Assembly: GCF_040500525.1 (NCBI RefSeq)
Contig: NZ_CP159402.1
Location: 620,001 to 684,000 of the forward strand
DNA length: 64,000 nucleotides
From: Azospirillum formosense
GTDB lineage: Bacteria > Pseudomonadota > Alphaproteobacteria > Azospirillales > Azospirillaceae
Direction of reading: 5' to 3'
This document shows, piece by piece, positions 44,936 through 53,759 of the stretch. The notes beneath the pieces are model-generated. The model searched no databases. It was given only the letters and a program-made list of their open reading frames with translations, and was not told where the DNA came from. The translations under genes were made by a program, and so were the position numbers. Position 1 is the stretch's first letter. Each line of letters begins with the position of its first letter.

Positions 44936-46048
44936 ATGACCCGCGTCTACCTCGACCACAACGCCTCGGCGCCCCTGAAGCCGGCGGTGAAGGCGGCGAT
45001 GGTCCAGGCCATGGATCTCGCCGGCAACCCGTCGTCGGTGCACGGCTTCGGCCGCACGGTCCGCCGCGCGGTGGAGGAGGCGCGCGCCCAAGTCGCCGCC
45101 CTGGCCGGGGTGCGGCCGGCCCAGGTCTTCTTCACCGGCAGCGGCACGGAAGCCAACAATCTGGCGCTGCGCGGCTTTCCCGGCCGGGCGGTGGTCACGT
45201 CGGCCATCGAGCATGATTCGGTGCTGGAGGCGGTTCCCGGCGCCGCCCGCATTCCGGTGGACCGCCACGGCGTCGCCGACCTCGCCGCGCTCGACCGCAG
45301 GCTCGCCGACGGACAGGGACCCGCGCTGGTCTCCCTGATGCTCGCCAACAACGAGACCGGCGTGATCCAGCCGGTGGCCGAGGCGGCGCGGATCGCCCAC
45401 GCGCACGGCGCGCTGGTCCATTGCGACGCGGTGCAGGCCGCCGGCCGCCTGTCCCTCGACCTCGCGACGCTCGGCGCCGATCTGCTGACCCTGTCGGCCC
45501 ACAAGATCGGCGGTCCCGCCGGCGTGGGCGCCCTGATCCTCGCCGACGGGCTGGAGCCGGAGGCGCTGATCCGCGGCGGCGGGCAGGAGAAGCGCCGCCG
45601 CGCCGGGACCGAGAACGTCGTCGGCATCGCCGGCTTCGGCGCCGCCGCCCGCCTGGCGCGGGAGGAGCTTCCCGACAGCGCCCGCCTGACCGCCCTGCGC
45701 GACGCGCTGGAAGCGCGGGCGCTCGCCGCCGTTCCGGCCGCGCGGGTGATGGGCGCCGGCGCGGCGCGGGTCGGCAACACCAGCAACCTGCTGCTGCCCG
45801 GCGTGGTGGGGGAGACGCAGGTGATGGCGCTGGACCTCGCCGGGGTGGCGGTCAGCGCCGGGTCGGCCTGCTCCAGCGGCAAGGTGAAGCCGTCGCACGT
45901 CCTGGCCGCCATGGGCGAGAGCGCGGGTGACGCCGCCTGCGCCATCCGCGTCAGCCTGGGCTGGGACAGCGACGACGCGGCGGTGGAGCGTTTCGCCGCC
46001 GCCTACGCCGCCATGGCCGCAAGGCTGGCGCGCGCCCCTGCGGCGTAA
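44936..46048 (+). CDS. iscS: Cysteine desulfurase IscS-like
   Basis: 370 residues, PLP enzyme. Y-L-D-H-N-A-S-A-P, the PLP lysine Lys190 in L-S-A-H-K-I-G-G-P, and the persulfide Cys312 in S-A-G-S-A-C-S-S-G-K. It supplies sulfur for the housekeeping Fe-S and probably the MnmA thiolation pathway. It follows iscR by 27 bases. In many alphaproteobacteria a second iscS, then iscU and iscA, would come next; here hscB follows directly. It is distinct from the nifS at 621. Confidence 0.9.
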   Translation: MTRVYLDHNASAPLKPAVKAAMVQAMDLAGNPSSVHGFGRTVRRAVEEARAQVAALAGVRPAQVFFTGSGTEANNLALRGFPGRAVVTSAIEHDSVLEAVPGAARIPVDRHGVADLAALDRRLADGQGPALVSLMLANNETGVIQPVAEAARIAHAHGALVHCDAVQAAGRLSLDLATLGADLLTLSAHKIGGPAGVGALILADGLEPEALIRGGGQEKRRRAGTENVVGIAGFGAAARLAREELPDSARLTALRDALEARALAAVPAARVMGAGAARVGNTSNLLLPGVVGETQVMALDLAGVAVSAGSACSSGKVKPSHVLAAMGESAGDAACAIRVSLGWDSDDAAVERFAAAYAAMAARLARAPAA

Positions 46049-46189
46049 TCGCCTCTCCATGACCTCCTCCTCCCGCGGCGGGCCGTGTAAGGTTGCGCGG
46101 CGCCCCGCTTCTGGGTATCACCCGGCCGAAGGAACGGCGATCCGCCGGCCTCGCGGTCGACCTGTGCAGCGTTTCAACGGACGGCAAGC

Positions 46190-46855
46190 ATGACGACATC
46201 CGATTCCGGCCCGCCGCAGTCTTCCGGGGGCGGGGCTCCCAAGGGGATCGCCGGGACCATCGACGGCGATCTGGAGCCGTGCTGGCTGTGCGGCCGTTCG
46301 GTCGCGGCGCGCGCGATGTTCTGCCATTCCTGCGGGGCGGTGCAGGCGCCGCGCCCGCTCGACCATTTCACCCGGCTGGGTCTGGAGCGCCGCTTCGACA
46401 TCGAGCCGGAGGCTCTGGCCCGCCAGCACGCCGGCTTCTCCCGCGCCATGGACCCGGAGCGCTTCGCGGCGCGCGGCGCGCGGCAGCAGGCCAACGCCCG
46501 CGCCCAGGCCGAGGCGCTGGGCGACGCCTATGAGACGCTGCGCGATCCGGTGCGCCGCGCCCGCTATCTGCTGGAGCTGCTGAACGCCCCCGCCGCCGTC
46601 CTGTCCGCCGAGGAGGACGAGGAGGTGACGGCGCTCGCCGACCGGCTGGACGGCGCCCCGGACGCGACCGCGGTCGACCGGCTGGCCCAGGACGTCGGGC
46701 AACGCGTGGAAAGTTGCATCAAGTATCTTGCCATTGCCTTCCGCAACGGGCAGACCGACAACGCCGCGCGCATCCTCGCGCGGCTGGAGCGGTTGGAGGC
46801 GCTGGCGGCCGAATCCCGGACGCGGCGTTCCGGCCTCGCCCCGAAGTCACCCTAA
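46190..46855 (+). CDS. hscB: HscB-like J-domain co-chaperone with altered HPD motif
   Basis: 221 residues. An N-terminal zinc-finger-like pair C-W-L-C (31-34) and C-H-S-C (45-48) precedes a J-domain (about 57-120) and a C-terminal helical HscB domain that would bind IscU. In place of the His-Pro-Asp needed to stimulate the Hsp70 HscA, the alignment gives Asp88-Pro89-Glu90 (S-R-A-M-D-P-E-R-F). No hscA, iscU or iscA is encoded nearby. It may have lost J activity or work with an unusual partner. Confidence 0.85.
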   Translation: MTTSDSGPPQSSGGGAPKGIAGTIDGDLEPCWLCGRSVAARAMFCHSCGAVQAPRPLDHFTRLGLERRFDIEPEALARQHAGFSRAMDPERFAARGARQQANARAQAEALGDAYETLRDPVRRARYLLELLNAPAAVLSAEEDEEVTALADRLDGAPDATAVDRLAQDVGQRVESCIKYLAIAFRNGQTDNAARILARLERLEALAAESRTRRSGLAPKSP

Positions 46856-46900
46856 CCATTGCCACCGCACACCGACGCCTTTGTTCAGGAGAGCACCCCA

Positions 46901-47230
46901 ATGCCCAAGATGACCTTCATCGAGCCGAACGGCACCCGCCACGAGGTGGACGCCCCGCTCGGCCTGTCCGTGCTCGAGGTCGCGCACAAGCACGGCCTGG
47001 ACCTGGAAGGCGCCTGCGAGGGCTCGCTCGCCTGCTCGACCTGCCACGTCATCGTGGAGCCGGAGTGGTTCGACGTGCTGAACGAGGCCTCGGAGGACGA
47101 GGAGGACATGCTCGACCTCGCCTTCGGCCTGACCAAGACCTCGCGCCTGGGCTGCCAGATCATCGTCAGCGAGGAGCTGGACGGCCTGACCGTGCGCCTG
47201 CCCGGCGGCACCAACAACGCCATGCGCTGA
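46901..47230 (+). CDS. fdx: 2Fe-2S ferredoxin (Isc type)
   Basis: 109 residues. The cluster cysteines are in [13 protein letters not shown] and L-G-C-Q-I-I (C-x5-C-x2-C then a distal Cys), as in adrenodoxin-like Fdx. It gives electrons for cluster assembly on the Isc scaffold. It is last of the cysE-iscR-iscS-hscB operon and is followed by a strong terminator. Confidence 0.94.
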   Translation: MPKMTFIEPNGTRHEVDAPLGLSVLEVAHKHGLDLEGACEGSLACSTCHVIVEPEWFDVLNEASEDEEDMLDLAFGLTKTSRLGCQIIVSEELDGLTVRLPGGTNNAMR

Positions 47231-47274
47231 CCCGCCGCCGCGGCGCCTTGCGGGGCCGCCGCGGTCCGCACCCG

Positions 47275-47345
47275 CCACCGGGAAACCGGCGCGCCGACCC
47301 GTTCGCGGGGCCGGGGCGCCCCGGTTCTCCGGTGGTGATTTTTTT
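47275..47345 (+). terminator. Intrinsic terminator after fdx
   Basis: A long imperfect stem of 15-base arms (47275-47289 with 47321-47335, two mismatches), with additional GC pairing inside, followed by seven T (47339-47345). It ends the isc operon ahead of mnmA. Confidence 0.8.
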
Positions 47346-47368
47346 GGAACCGGCCCATATAGGGCGCC

Positions 47369-48502
47369 ATGACCTCCTACGCCAATTCCCTCGGCTTCGC
47401 CAAGCGTCCCCAGGACACCCGCGTGGTCGTCGCCATGTCCGGCGGCGTCGATTCCTCCGTCACCGCCGCCGTCCTGCGGGAGGAGGGCTACGACGTGGTC
47501 GGCATCACGCTCCAGCTCTACGACCACGGCATCGCCCTGCAGAAGCCGGGCGCCTGCTGCGCCGGGCAGGACATCTACGACGCCCGTCAGGTGGCCGACC
47601 GCATCGGCATCCCGCATTATGTGCTGGATTACGAGGGCAAGTTCTCCCAGGACGTGATCGACGACTTCGCCGACACCTACCTGCGTGGCGAGACGCCGAT
47701 CCCTTGCGTGCGCTGCAACCAGCGGGTCAAGTTCCGCGACCTGCTGAACACCGCCCGCGATCTCGGCGCCGACGCGCTGGCGACCGGCCACTACGTGCGC
47801 CGCGTCCAGGGCGAGGCGGGGGCGGAGCTGCACCGCGCCATCGATCCGGGCCGCGACCAGAGCTATTTCCTGTTCGCCACGACGCGCGAGCAGCTGGAGT
47901 TCCTGCGTTTCCCGCTGGGCGGCCTGACCAAGCCGGAGACCCGCGCCCTGGCCGAGCGCCACGGGCTGGAGGTGGCGGCCAAGCCGGACAGCCAGGACAT
48001 CTGCTTCGTTCCCAACGGCTCCTATGCCGACGTGGTGGCGAAGCTGCGCCCCGGCTCAGTCGAGCCCGGCGACATCGTCCATGTCGACGGGCGCGTGCTG
48101 GGCCGCCACCGCGGCGTGGTCCATTACACGGTGGGCCAGCGCAAGGGGCTGGGCATCGGCGGCATCCGGGGCGAGGAGGAGCCGCTGTTCGTCGTGCGGC
48201 TGGAGCCCGGCCAGCGCCGCGTCGTCGTCGGCCCGCGCCGGGATCTGGCGCGCCGCGTGGTGACGATCCGCGAGGTCAACTGGCTCGGCCCCGCCCTGGC
48301 CCCCGGCGAGGGGCTGGAGGTCGAGGTGAAGCTCCGCTCCGCCCAGCCGGCGGCCGCGGCGGTGTGGCGGCTGGGTGCGGACGGCACGGCGCAGGCCGAA
48401 CTGCATGAGCCGCAATACGGCGTGGCTCCCGGCCAAGCCTGCGTCGTCTACCAGGGCGACCGGGTGCTGGGCGGCGGCTGGATCGCCGGAACGGGGACCT
48501 GA
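47369..48502 (+). CDS. mnmA: tRNA-specific 2-thiouridylase MnmA
   Basis: 377 residues. The PP-loop is M-S-G-G-V-D-S-S; the catalytic pair is Cys116 (P-C-V-R-C-N) and Cys212 (S-Q-D-I-C-F-V). It thiolates U34 of Glu, Gln and Lys tRNAs using sulfur relayed from a desulfurase, which fits the isc genes just upstream. It has its own start after a terminator, so a separate promoter is likely. Confidence 0.95.
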   Translation: MTSYANSLGFAKRPQDTRVVVAMSGGVDSSVTAAVLREEGYDVVGITLQLYDHGIALQKPGACCAGQDIYDARQVADRIGIPHYVLDYEGKFSQDVIDDFADTYLRGETPIPCVRCNQRVKFRDLLNTARDLGADALATGHYVRRVQGEAGAELHRAIDPGRDQSYFLFATTREQLEFLRFPLGGLTKPETRALAERHGLEVAAKPDSQDICFVPNGSYADVVAKLRPGSVEPGDIVHVDGRVLGRHRGVVHYTVGQRKGLGIGGIRGEEEPLFVVRLEPGQRRVVVGPRRDLARRVVTIREVNWLGPALAPGEGLEVEVKLRSAQPAAAAVWRLGADGTAQAELHEPQYGVAPGQACVVYQGDRVLGGGWIAGTGT

Positions 48503-48533
48503 CGAAAACTTCGCAAAAAGTGAAATTTCAGCG

Positions 48534-48562
48534 TTGACACCCCGGTCCCCCTGGAATACATA
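48534..48562 (+). promoter_or_regulatory. Sigma-70 promoter of tRNA-Met
   Basis: TTGACA (48534-48539), 17-base spacer, TACATA (48557-48562), about 65 bases upstream of the mature tRNA after allowing for the start site. Confidence 0.8.
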
Positions 48563-48633
48563 AGCGGCCCCGGCACGAACCGCGGCGGCCAACACCGAAA
48601 CGGACCGCGCTGGGACATGATGGTAAGCACGAT

Positions 48634-48708
48634 GGCAGCGTAGCTCAGTGGTAGAGCAGGGGAATCATAATCCCTTGGTCGGGGGTTCAAATCCCTCCGC
48701 TGCTACCA
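48634..48708 (+). tRNA. tRNA-Met (CAT), elongator type
   Basis: 75 bases with encoded CCA. Acceptor GGCAGCG pairs with CGCTGCT (one G-T pair), discriminator A. D-arm GCTC...GAGC, anticodon loop with CAT flanked by GGGAAT and AATCCC, T-arm GGGGGTTCAAATCCCTC. The pattern is that of alphaproteobacterial elongator tRNA-Met; a lysidine-modified Ile2 tRNA would also read CAT but has different identity elements. Confidence 0.93.
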
Positions 48709-48717
48709 TCACAAAAA

Positions 48718-48750
48718 GTCAGTCAATCCAACGGATTGGCTGGCTTTTTT
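48718..48750 (+). terminator. Intrinsic terminator after tRNA-Met
   Basis: A 12-bp stem with two G-T pairs (48718-48729 with 48733-48744), three-base loop, then six T. Confidence 0.88.
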
Positions 48751-48975
48751 ATTTCCGCTCCATGCTCCATGAGTGCCGTTAGACCCGCGGTTAGACAGGT
48801 CAGGCACCGCAGCTGTTCCGCGCGTGTTGGAACCGACGGCAGGGACCTCGAAGCAGCGTGGTCGGAAGGACGTGCGCGAACATGTCGCGCCGGTTGGCAG
48901 GCGACGTTCGGATAGGGTCGGCACGCGTGCACACGCTGCCACCGCCTTTCGAAAATCGAGACCCTTCATCCCATC

Positions 48976-50634
48976 ATGGGCGCCAAGACGAACCTGCAAG
49001 CCGCGTTGGCGAAGCATATGGCCGGGGATCTGCGTGGCGCCGAGGCGCTGTACCGGGACATGATCCGCCGCCATCCCCGCGCTCCCGAGACGCGGCACGC
49101 CCATGGCAACCTTGGCGCCATCCATTTGGTCGAAGGGCGTCTGGAGCAAGCGGAACAAAGCCTGCGCGCGGCCTTGCGGCTTGCGCCCAACGACCCAGGC
49201 GTGCTCGGCAACCTCGGGCTCGCGCTTCGTGGGCTTGGTCGTCTCGACGAGGCGGTGTCGTGTCATCGCAAGGCGCTCGACGGCGCCCCGACCTCCGCCA
49301 ACGCGCTCAACAATCTGGGCGTGTCGTTGACGGAGCGTGGCGATACGGAAGAGGCGGTCGCTTGCTTCGAGCGGCTTCTCGGGCTGACGCCGGGCGCCCC
49401 GGATGCCCTGTTCAATCTTGGCGTCGTGTTCGAGCGGGCGAACCGGCTCGAGGAGGCCGCCCGTCACTATAGAAAGGTTCTGGACCGGGCGCCGGGGCAC
49501 ATGGGCGCGTTGAACAACCTGGGCAACACGCTGGGTGAACTGGGTGCCGTGGACGAGGCGCTGGATTGTTACGGTCGCGCGCTGTCCATCGATCCGGAGA
49601 GCGCCGACGCCCATTGGAATCGCGCGCTGACGCGGTTGCTGCTCGGCGATTTCGCAAACGGATGGCGTGAGTTCGAATGGCGCTGGAGAGCGCCGGTCAT
49701 GCAAGGCCAGCGTCGCCGGTTCGACCAGCCGGTGTGGGATGGTGGTGGGCCGCTGACCGGCCGGACCATCCTTCTGCACGCCGAACAGGGGCTGGGCGAC
49801 ACGCTTCAGTTCCTGCGCTTCGTGCCCTTGCTGCGGGGCTCGGGAGCGACACGCGTCCTGCTGGAGGTCCAGCCGCCTCTTCTTTCCCTGTTGCGGGCGT
49901 CTCCGGCCGTCGAGGGCGTGGAGGTGATCCCACGTTCCCCCGACTTTCCAGGCGGGAGCAATCTGCCACCCTTCGACCTGCACGCGCCGTTGATGAGCCT
50001 GCCGTTGCTGCTGAACCGCAGCCATCCCGCAGCGCCGGACACCCCGTTGCTGCGCGCGTCGGAGGCCGCCACCCGCATCTGGACGGACCGCCTGACCGCC
50101 GCTGCGCCGAGCGCCCGGATCCGTTGCGGCCTCGTGTGGGCCGGGCGGCGCGAGCACGCCAACGACCGCCGCCGCTCCCTTCCCCTTGCCGCCCTCGCCC
50201 CGCTCCGGGAGGTGGCCGGAATTCAGTGGGTGTCCCTGCAGGTCGGCCCGGCGGTGGCTGATCTGGCCTGCTGGTCCGACGCTCCCTTCGACGCGTCGCC
50301 CTTCCTGACCGATTTCGCGGCGACGGCGGCGGCACTGGAGTCGCTTGACCTCGTCGTCACCGTCGACACCGCCGTGGCGCACCTGGCCGCCAGCCTGGGC
50401 CGGCCGACCTGGGTGCTGCTGCCTTTTGCGCCGGACTGGCGTTGGATGCTCGGACGCGCGGACAGCCCGTGGTACCCGACGGCCCGCCTGTTCCGTCAAA
50501 GCCGCGTGGGCGATTGGTCGGGCCCGGTGTCCGAAGTCGCCGTGGCGTTGCGACGACTGGCCGATGGGCGGAGCGTCCCTCAATCCTCCGTCAGCGCGTG
50601 CGCCATGGCGTCCTGCAACGGCGCCAGCACATAA
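48976..50634 (+). CDS. TPR protein with glycosyltransferase-like C-terminal domain
   Basis: 552 residues. Residues about 1-230 are six or so TPR units (A-L-N-N-L-G-x-x-L, A-x-x-x-Y-x-R-A-L-x-x-x-P). The C-terminal half is glycosyltransferase-like: G-E-Q-G-L-G-D-T-L-Q-F-L-R style H-A-E-Q-G-L-G-D, then G-L-V-W-A-G and V-D-T-A-V-A-H-L-A-A-S-L-G-R-P-T-W-V-L-L-P. Such fusions resemble O-linked GlcNAc transferase relatives and flagellin or adhesin glycosylation enzymes. Its last 55 bases overlap the convergent HlyD gene. It is the first gene after the tRNA. Confidence 0.82.
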   Translation: MGAKTNLQAALAKHMAGDLRGAEALYRDMIRRHPRAPETRHAHGNLGAIHLVEGRLEQAEQSLRAALRLAPNDPGVLGNLGLALRGLGRLDEAVSCHRKALDGAPTSANALNNLGVSLTERGDTEEAVACFERLLGLTPGAPDALFNLGVVFERANRLEEAARHYRKVLDRAPGHMGALNNLGNTLGELGAVDEALDCYGRALSIDPESADAHWNRALTRLLLGDFANGWREFEWRWRAPVMQGQRRRFDQPVWDGGGPLTGRTILLHAEQGLGDTLQFLRFVPLLRGSGATRVLLEVQPPLLSLLRASPAVEGVEVIPRSPDFPGGSNLPPFDLHAPLMSLPLLLNRSHPAAPDTPLLRASEAATRIWTDRLTAAAPSARIRCGLVWAGRREHANDRRRSLPLAALAPLREVAGIQWVSLQVGPAVADLACWSDAPFDASPFLTDFAATAAALESLDLVVTVDTAVAHLAASLGRPTWVLLPFAPDWRWMLGRADSPWYPTARLFRQSRVGDWSGPVSEVAVALRRLADGRSVPQSSVSACAMASCNGAST

Positions 50635-51917
50635 TCGATGGCCCGCCGCTGGCCCGTCGCGATCAGCACATCGGCGGGCATGCCGGGATGCAGGGCCGCC
50701 GGGCCGAGGCGCTCCAGCGTGCCGGGCAGGGGGCGGACGCGGGCCACGAAGTAGGGGGCGTGGGTCGTCGGGTCGGTCAGGCGGTCGGCGGAGACATCGA
50801 CAACGGTGGCGTCGATCGACGGGGTGCGGCGCGGCTTGAAGGCGCTGAGGCGGACCTGCGCGGTCTGGCCGGCCTTCACCACGTCGATGTCCAGCGGATC
50901 GATGCGCGCCTCGATGGTCGGCGGGCCGCTGTCCGGAACGATGTCCATCAGCGGCTCGCCCGGCTTCACCACGCCGCCCACCGTGAAGACGGTCAGCCCG
51001 ACCACGCGGCCCGGAACCGGTGCGCGGATCTCCGTGCGCTCCACCGCGTCGCGAGCCGCCTTCAGGCGGGCGGCGGTCTGGTCCAGGGCGTTCTGCGCCT
51101 CCTCCATCTCGGCGGCGATGTCGGAGCGGCGGGCCGTCTCCTTGGCGTGGAGCTGGGTGTCGGCGACCGTCACCGCCTGCTCGGCCAGCAAGGCGCGGGC
51201 GCGGGATTGGTCGCGGGTGCCGGCGAGGTCGGCCATGGCGCGCTTCAGCGACAGGACCCGCAGCTTGCGTTCCAGGCCTTTGTTGAAGAGGTCGAGAACG
51301 CCGGCCAGTTCCTCTTCGATGTAGACGATCTGCTCGGCCGCCGCGCGCTCCTGGGCGCGGTGGGCGGTCACCTCGCGTTCGGCCTGGAGGCGCTGCTCGC
51401 GCAGCACCGCCATGTCGCCGTCGTGGCGGGTCCAGCGGGCGGCGAACAATTGCTGCTGCACGGCCAGGGCCCGCCGGGCGGCGGGGGCGCCGTCCACCAG
51501 CTCCGCCGGGACGGAGAAGGCGCGCTGCCCGGCGTATTCGGCGCGCAGCCGGGCCATGCGGACCAGGGCGGCGGCCTGCTCGGTCGTCAGCTCCTCCAGG
51601 GTGGCGCGGCTCTGCGTCCCTTCCAGGCGGAGCAGGGTCTGGCCGGCGGCCACCGTGTCGCCGTCGCGCACCGCCAGTTCGGCGACGATGCCGCCCTCCA
51701 GATGCTGGATGGTCTTGCGGTTGCCGTCCACCACCACCGTGCCCGGCGCGTGGGCGGCGCTGTCCAGCGGGGCCAGGAAGCCCCAGCCGAGCCCGGCGCC
51801 CAACGCCAGGGCGATCACCGCGCAGCCCGCCCGCACGGCCCCGCCGATGGAGGGCGCGGCGCCGCGCGGCTCCGCCGGGATGGCGCCTCGGTCCAGCAGC
51901 GTGTCGGTCGTCGTCAT
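50580..51917 (-). CDS. Type I secretion membrane fusion protein (HlyD/PrtE family)
   Basis: 445 residues. One N-terminal membrane helix (A-V-I-A-L-A-L-G-A-G-L-G-W-G-F), P-G-T-V-V-V-D-G-N-R-K-T-I-Q-H-L-E-G-G-I typical of PrtE, long coiled coils, then the barrel R-A-P-V-P-G-R-V-V-G-L and V-P-D-S-G-P-P-T-I-E-A-R-I. It links the ABC exporter to an outer-membrane TolC-like channel, absent here. It lies 14 bases after the ABC gene. Confidence 0.92.
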   Translation of the reverse strand: MTTTDTLLDRGAIPAEPRGAAPSIGGAVRAGCAVIALALGAGLGWGFLAPLDSAAHAPGTVVVDGNRKTIQHLEGGIVAELAVRDGDTVAAGQTLLRLEGTQSRATLEELTTEQAAALVRMARLRAEYAGQRAFSVPAELVDGAPAARRALAVQQQLFAARWTRHDGDMAVLREQRLQAEREVTAHRAQERAAAEQIVYIEEELAGVLDLFNKGLERKLRVLSLKRAMADLAGTRDQSRARALLAEQAVTVADTQLHAKETARRSDIAAEMEEAQNALDQTAARLKAARDAVERTEIRAPVPGRVVGLTVFTVGGVVKPGEPLMDIVPDSGPPTIEARIDPLDIDVVKAGQTAQVRLSAFKPRRTPSIDATVVDVSADRLTDPTTHAPYFVARVRPLPGTLERLGPAALHPGMPADVLIATGQRRAIDYVLAPLQDAMAHALTED

Positions 51918-51931
51918 CGTGAACTCTCCAG

Positions 51932-53677
51932 TCAAGGGGTGGCGGCAGCGGCAACCGGCTGCGGGGTGGCGGCGCCACTGGGGGTCCCCAGCCGCCGGAC
52001 CATTTCGGCCCGCGTCGCGGTCTGGTCGATCAGGCCGTCGCGCAGCACGACGATGCGGTCCACCGCGTCGAGGACGCAGCGGCGGTGGGCGATCACCACC
52101 ACCGCGGCGCCCCCGGCCTTGGCCTCGGCGATGGCGCGCAGCAGCGCCGCCTCGCCGGCCTGATCGAGGTTCGCGTTGGGCTCGTCGAGAACGAGCAGGC
52201 GGGGCTCGCCGTAGAGGGCGCGGGCGAGCGCGATGCGCTGCCTCTGACCGCCGGACAGCCGGGCGCCGCCCTCGCCGATCGCCGTTTGGTAACCGTCGGG
52301 GAGGCGGCCGATCATCTCGTGCACGCCGGCCCGCCGCGCCGCCTCGGTGACCAGCGCCGGGTCGGGCTCGCCCAGCCGGGCGATGGCGTCCTCCACGGTG
52401 TCGCCGAGCAGGCCGACGCCCTGCGGCAGATAGCCGACGTGCCGGCCGCAGTCGTCGCGGTGCCAGCGCCACACATTGTGGCCGTCGAGATAGACGCCGC
52501 CCTGGGTCGGCTCCAGCACGCCGACCAGCAGCCGGGCCAGCGTGGATTTGCCCGCCGCCGAGGGGCCGACGATGCCGACCGCCTCGCCCGGCTCCACCGA
52601 GAAGGAGAGGCCGCGCAGCGTCGGGCGGTCCGATCCCGGCGGGACGTAGGTCACGCGGTCCAGCAACAGGTGACCGCGGGGGCGGGGCAGGGGGACGCCC
52701 GGCGCGGGAGGCGCGTCCGCCGTGAACAGGCCGCGCAGGCGTCGCAGGCTCTCGCGGGCCGAGGACCAGTTGCGCCAGGAGTCGATCAATTGCTCGAAGG
52801 GGGCCAGCGCCCGGCCCATCAGGATGGAGGCGGCCAGCATGCTGCCCGGCGACACCTGCCGCTCCAGCACCAGCATCGTGCCGGCGGCGAGGATCGCCAC
52901 CTGGGCGGTCATCCGGCAGACCTTGGCGAGCGAGGCGACGGCCTGGGCCCGTCCGGCCGTTTGGTTGACCAGATGCAGGTGATCGTCCTGGACCGCCTGC
53001 CAGCGGCGGCGCAGCGTGCCCATCATGCCCATGGCGGCGACGGCCTCCACTCCAAGGGACGCCGCCTCGACCTCGGCGCCGTGGCGGCACAGGGCGCGGT
53101 TGGCCTCGGCGGCACCCGGCATGGTCAGCACGCGGCCGAGCAGGCTCACCCCAACCAGACAGAGGATGCTGCCGCCGCAGACAAGGCCGTAGAGCGGGTG
53201 GATCAGCGTCAGGAACAGCAGGAAGACGAGGCTGAGCGCGGCGTCGAGCGGTGCCATGAGGCTCGGCCCGGACAGGAACTGGCGAAGCTCGTTCACGTCG
53301 CGCAGCACCTGGGCCGGGCGGCTGGCGCCGCCGCGCAGCAGGCCGCCCATCGACGCCTCCAGCGCGTCCATGGTCAGGCTGCGCGCCGCCAGATGGCCCA
53401 TGGCCTGGGTCAGCCGTCCGCGGATCGCCTCGACCAGCCCGAACACGGCGAAGCAGCCCAGCGCCAGCAGCGACAGGGCGACCAGTGTCTCCACGCTGCG
53501 GCTGCCCAGCACGCGGTCGTAGACCTGCATCGTGTAGAGCGGCATCGCCAGCTGGATCAGGGCGAGAAAGACGCTGAACCCGCCCGCGGCGGCGAGGCCG
53601 GTCGCGATGCGCCGGCGGATCGCGCGCAACGACGGCGGGCTGGCGGATGGGCTGCGGCGGGTTTCCCGTGCGGCCAT
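51932..53677 (-). CDS. Type I secretion ABC transporter (PrtD family)
   Basis: 581 residues. Six membrane helices in the first 310, then a nucleotide-binding domain with G-P-S-A-A-G-K-S-T, the signature L-S-G-G-Q-R-Q-R and L-V-L-D-E-P-N-A-N-L-D. There is no C39 or C39-like N-terminal domain, as in PrtD exporters of RTX proteases. Its likely substrates are the small RTX protein just upstream and possibly the giant adhesin at 58.3-64 kb, both with RTX repeats and no signal peptide in the small one. Confidence 0.94.
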   Translation of the reverse strand: MAARETRRSPSASPPSLRAIRRRIATGLAAAGGFSVFLALIQLAMPLYTMQVYDRVLGSRSVETLVALSLLALGCFAVFGLVEAIRGRLTQAMGHLAARSLTMDALEASMGGLLRGGASRPAQVLRDVNELRQFLSGPSLMAPLDAALSLVFLLFLTLIHPLYGLVCGGSILCLVGVSLLGRVLTMPGAAEANRALCRHGAEVEAASLGVEAVAAMGMMGTLRRRWQAVQDDHLHLVNQTAGRAQAVASLAKVCRMTAQVAILAAGTMLVLERQVSPGSMLAASILMGRALAPFEQLIDSWRNWSSARESLRRLRGLFTADAPPAPGVPLPRPRGHLLLDRVTYVPPGSDRPTLRGLSFSVEPGEAVGIVGPSAAGKSTLARLLVGVLEPTQGGVYLDGHNVWRWHRDDCGRHVGYLPQGVGLLGDTVEDAIARLGEPDPALVTEAARRAGVHEMIGRLPDGYQTAIGEGGARLSGGQRQRIALARALYGEPRLLVLDEPNANLDQAGEAALLRAIAEAKAGGAAVVVIAHRRCVLDAVDRIVVLRDGLIDQTATRAEMVRRLGTPSGAATPQPVAAAATP

Positions 53678-53713
53678 GGGAAGGGCGCTCCTGTCGTCTG
53701 AGGGAAGGGAAAG

Positions 53714-53740
53714 GGGCGCGCCGGGAAGGACGGCGCGCCC
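53714..53740 (-). terminator. Hairpin between the RTX substrate gene and its exporter
   Basis: A perfect 10-bp stem GGGCGCGCCG / CGGCGCGCCC with a seven-base loop and no T-tract. It could cut expression of the exporter genes relative to the substrate. Confidence 0.65.
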
Positions 53741-53759
53741 GGGACCTCGGTCAGGCGGA

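Noticed and set aside
48723..48932. Short minus-strand frame next to the tRNA, considered as an integrase remnant
   Set aside because: No tyrosine-recombinase motif or catalytic residues can be seen in it.
48709..51978. A 1,089-codon minus-strand frame through the TPR and HlyD genes
   Set aside because: It is Arg/Pro/Gly-rich, out of frame with HlyD and opposite to a clear TPR protein. No domain is recognisable.
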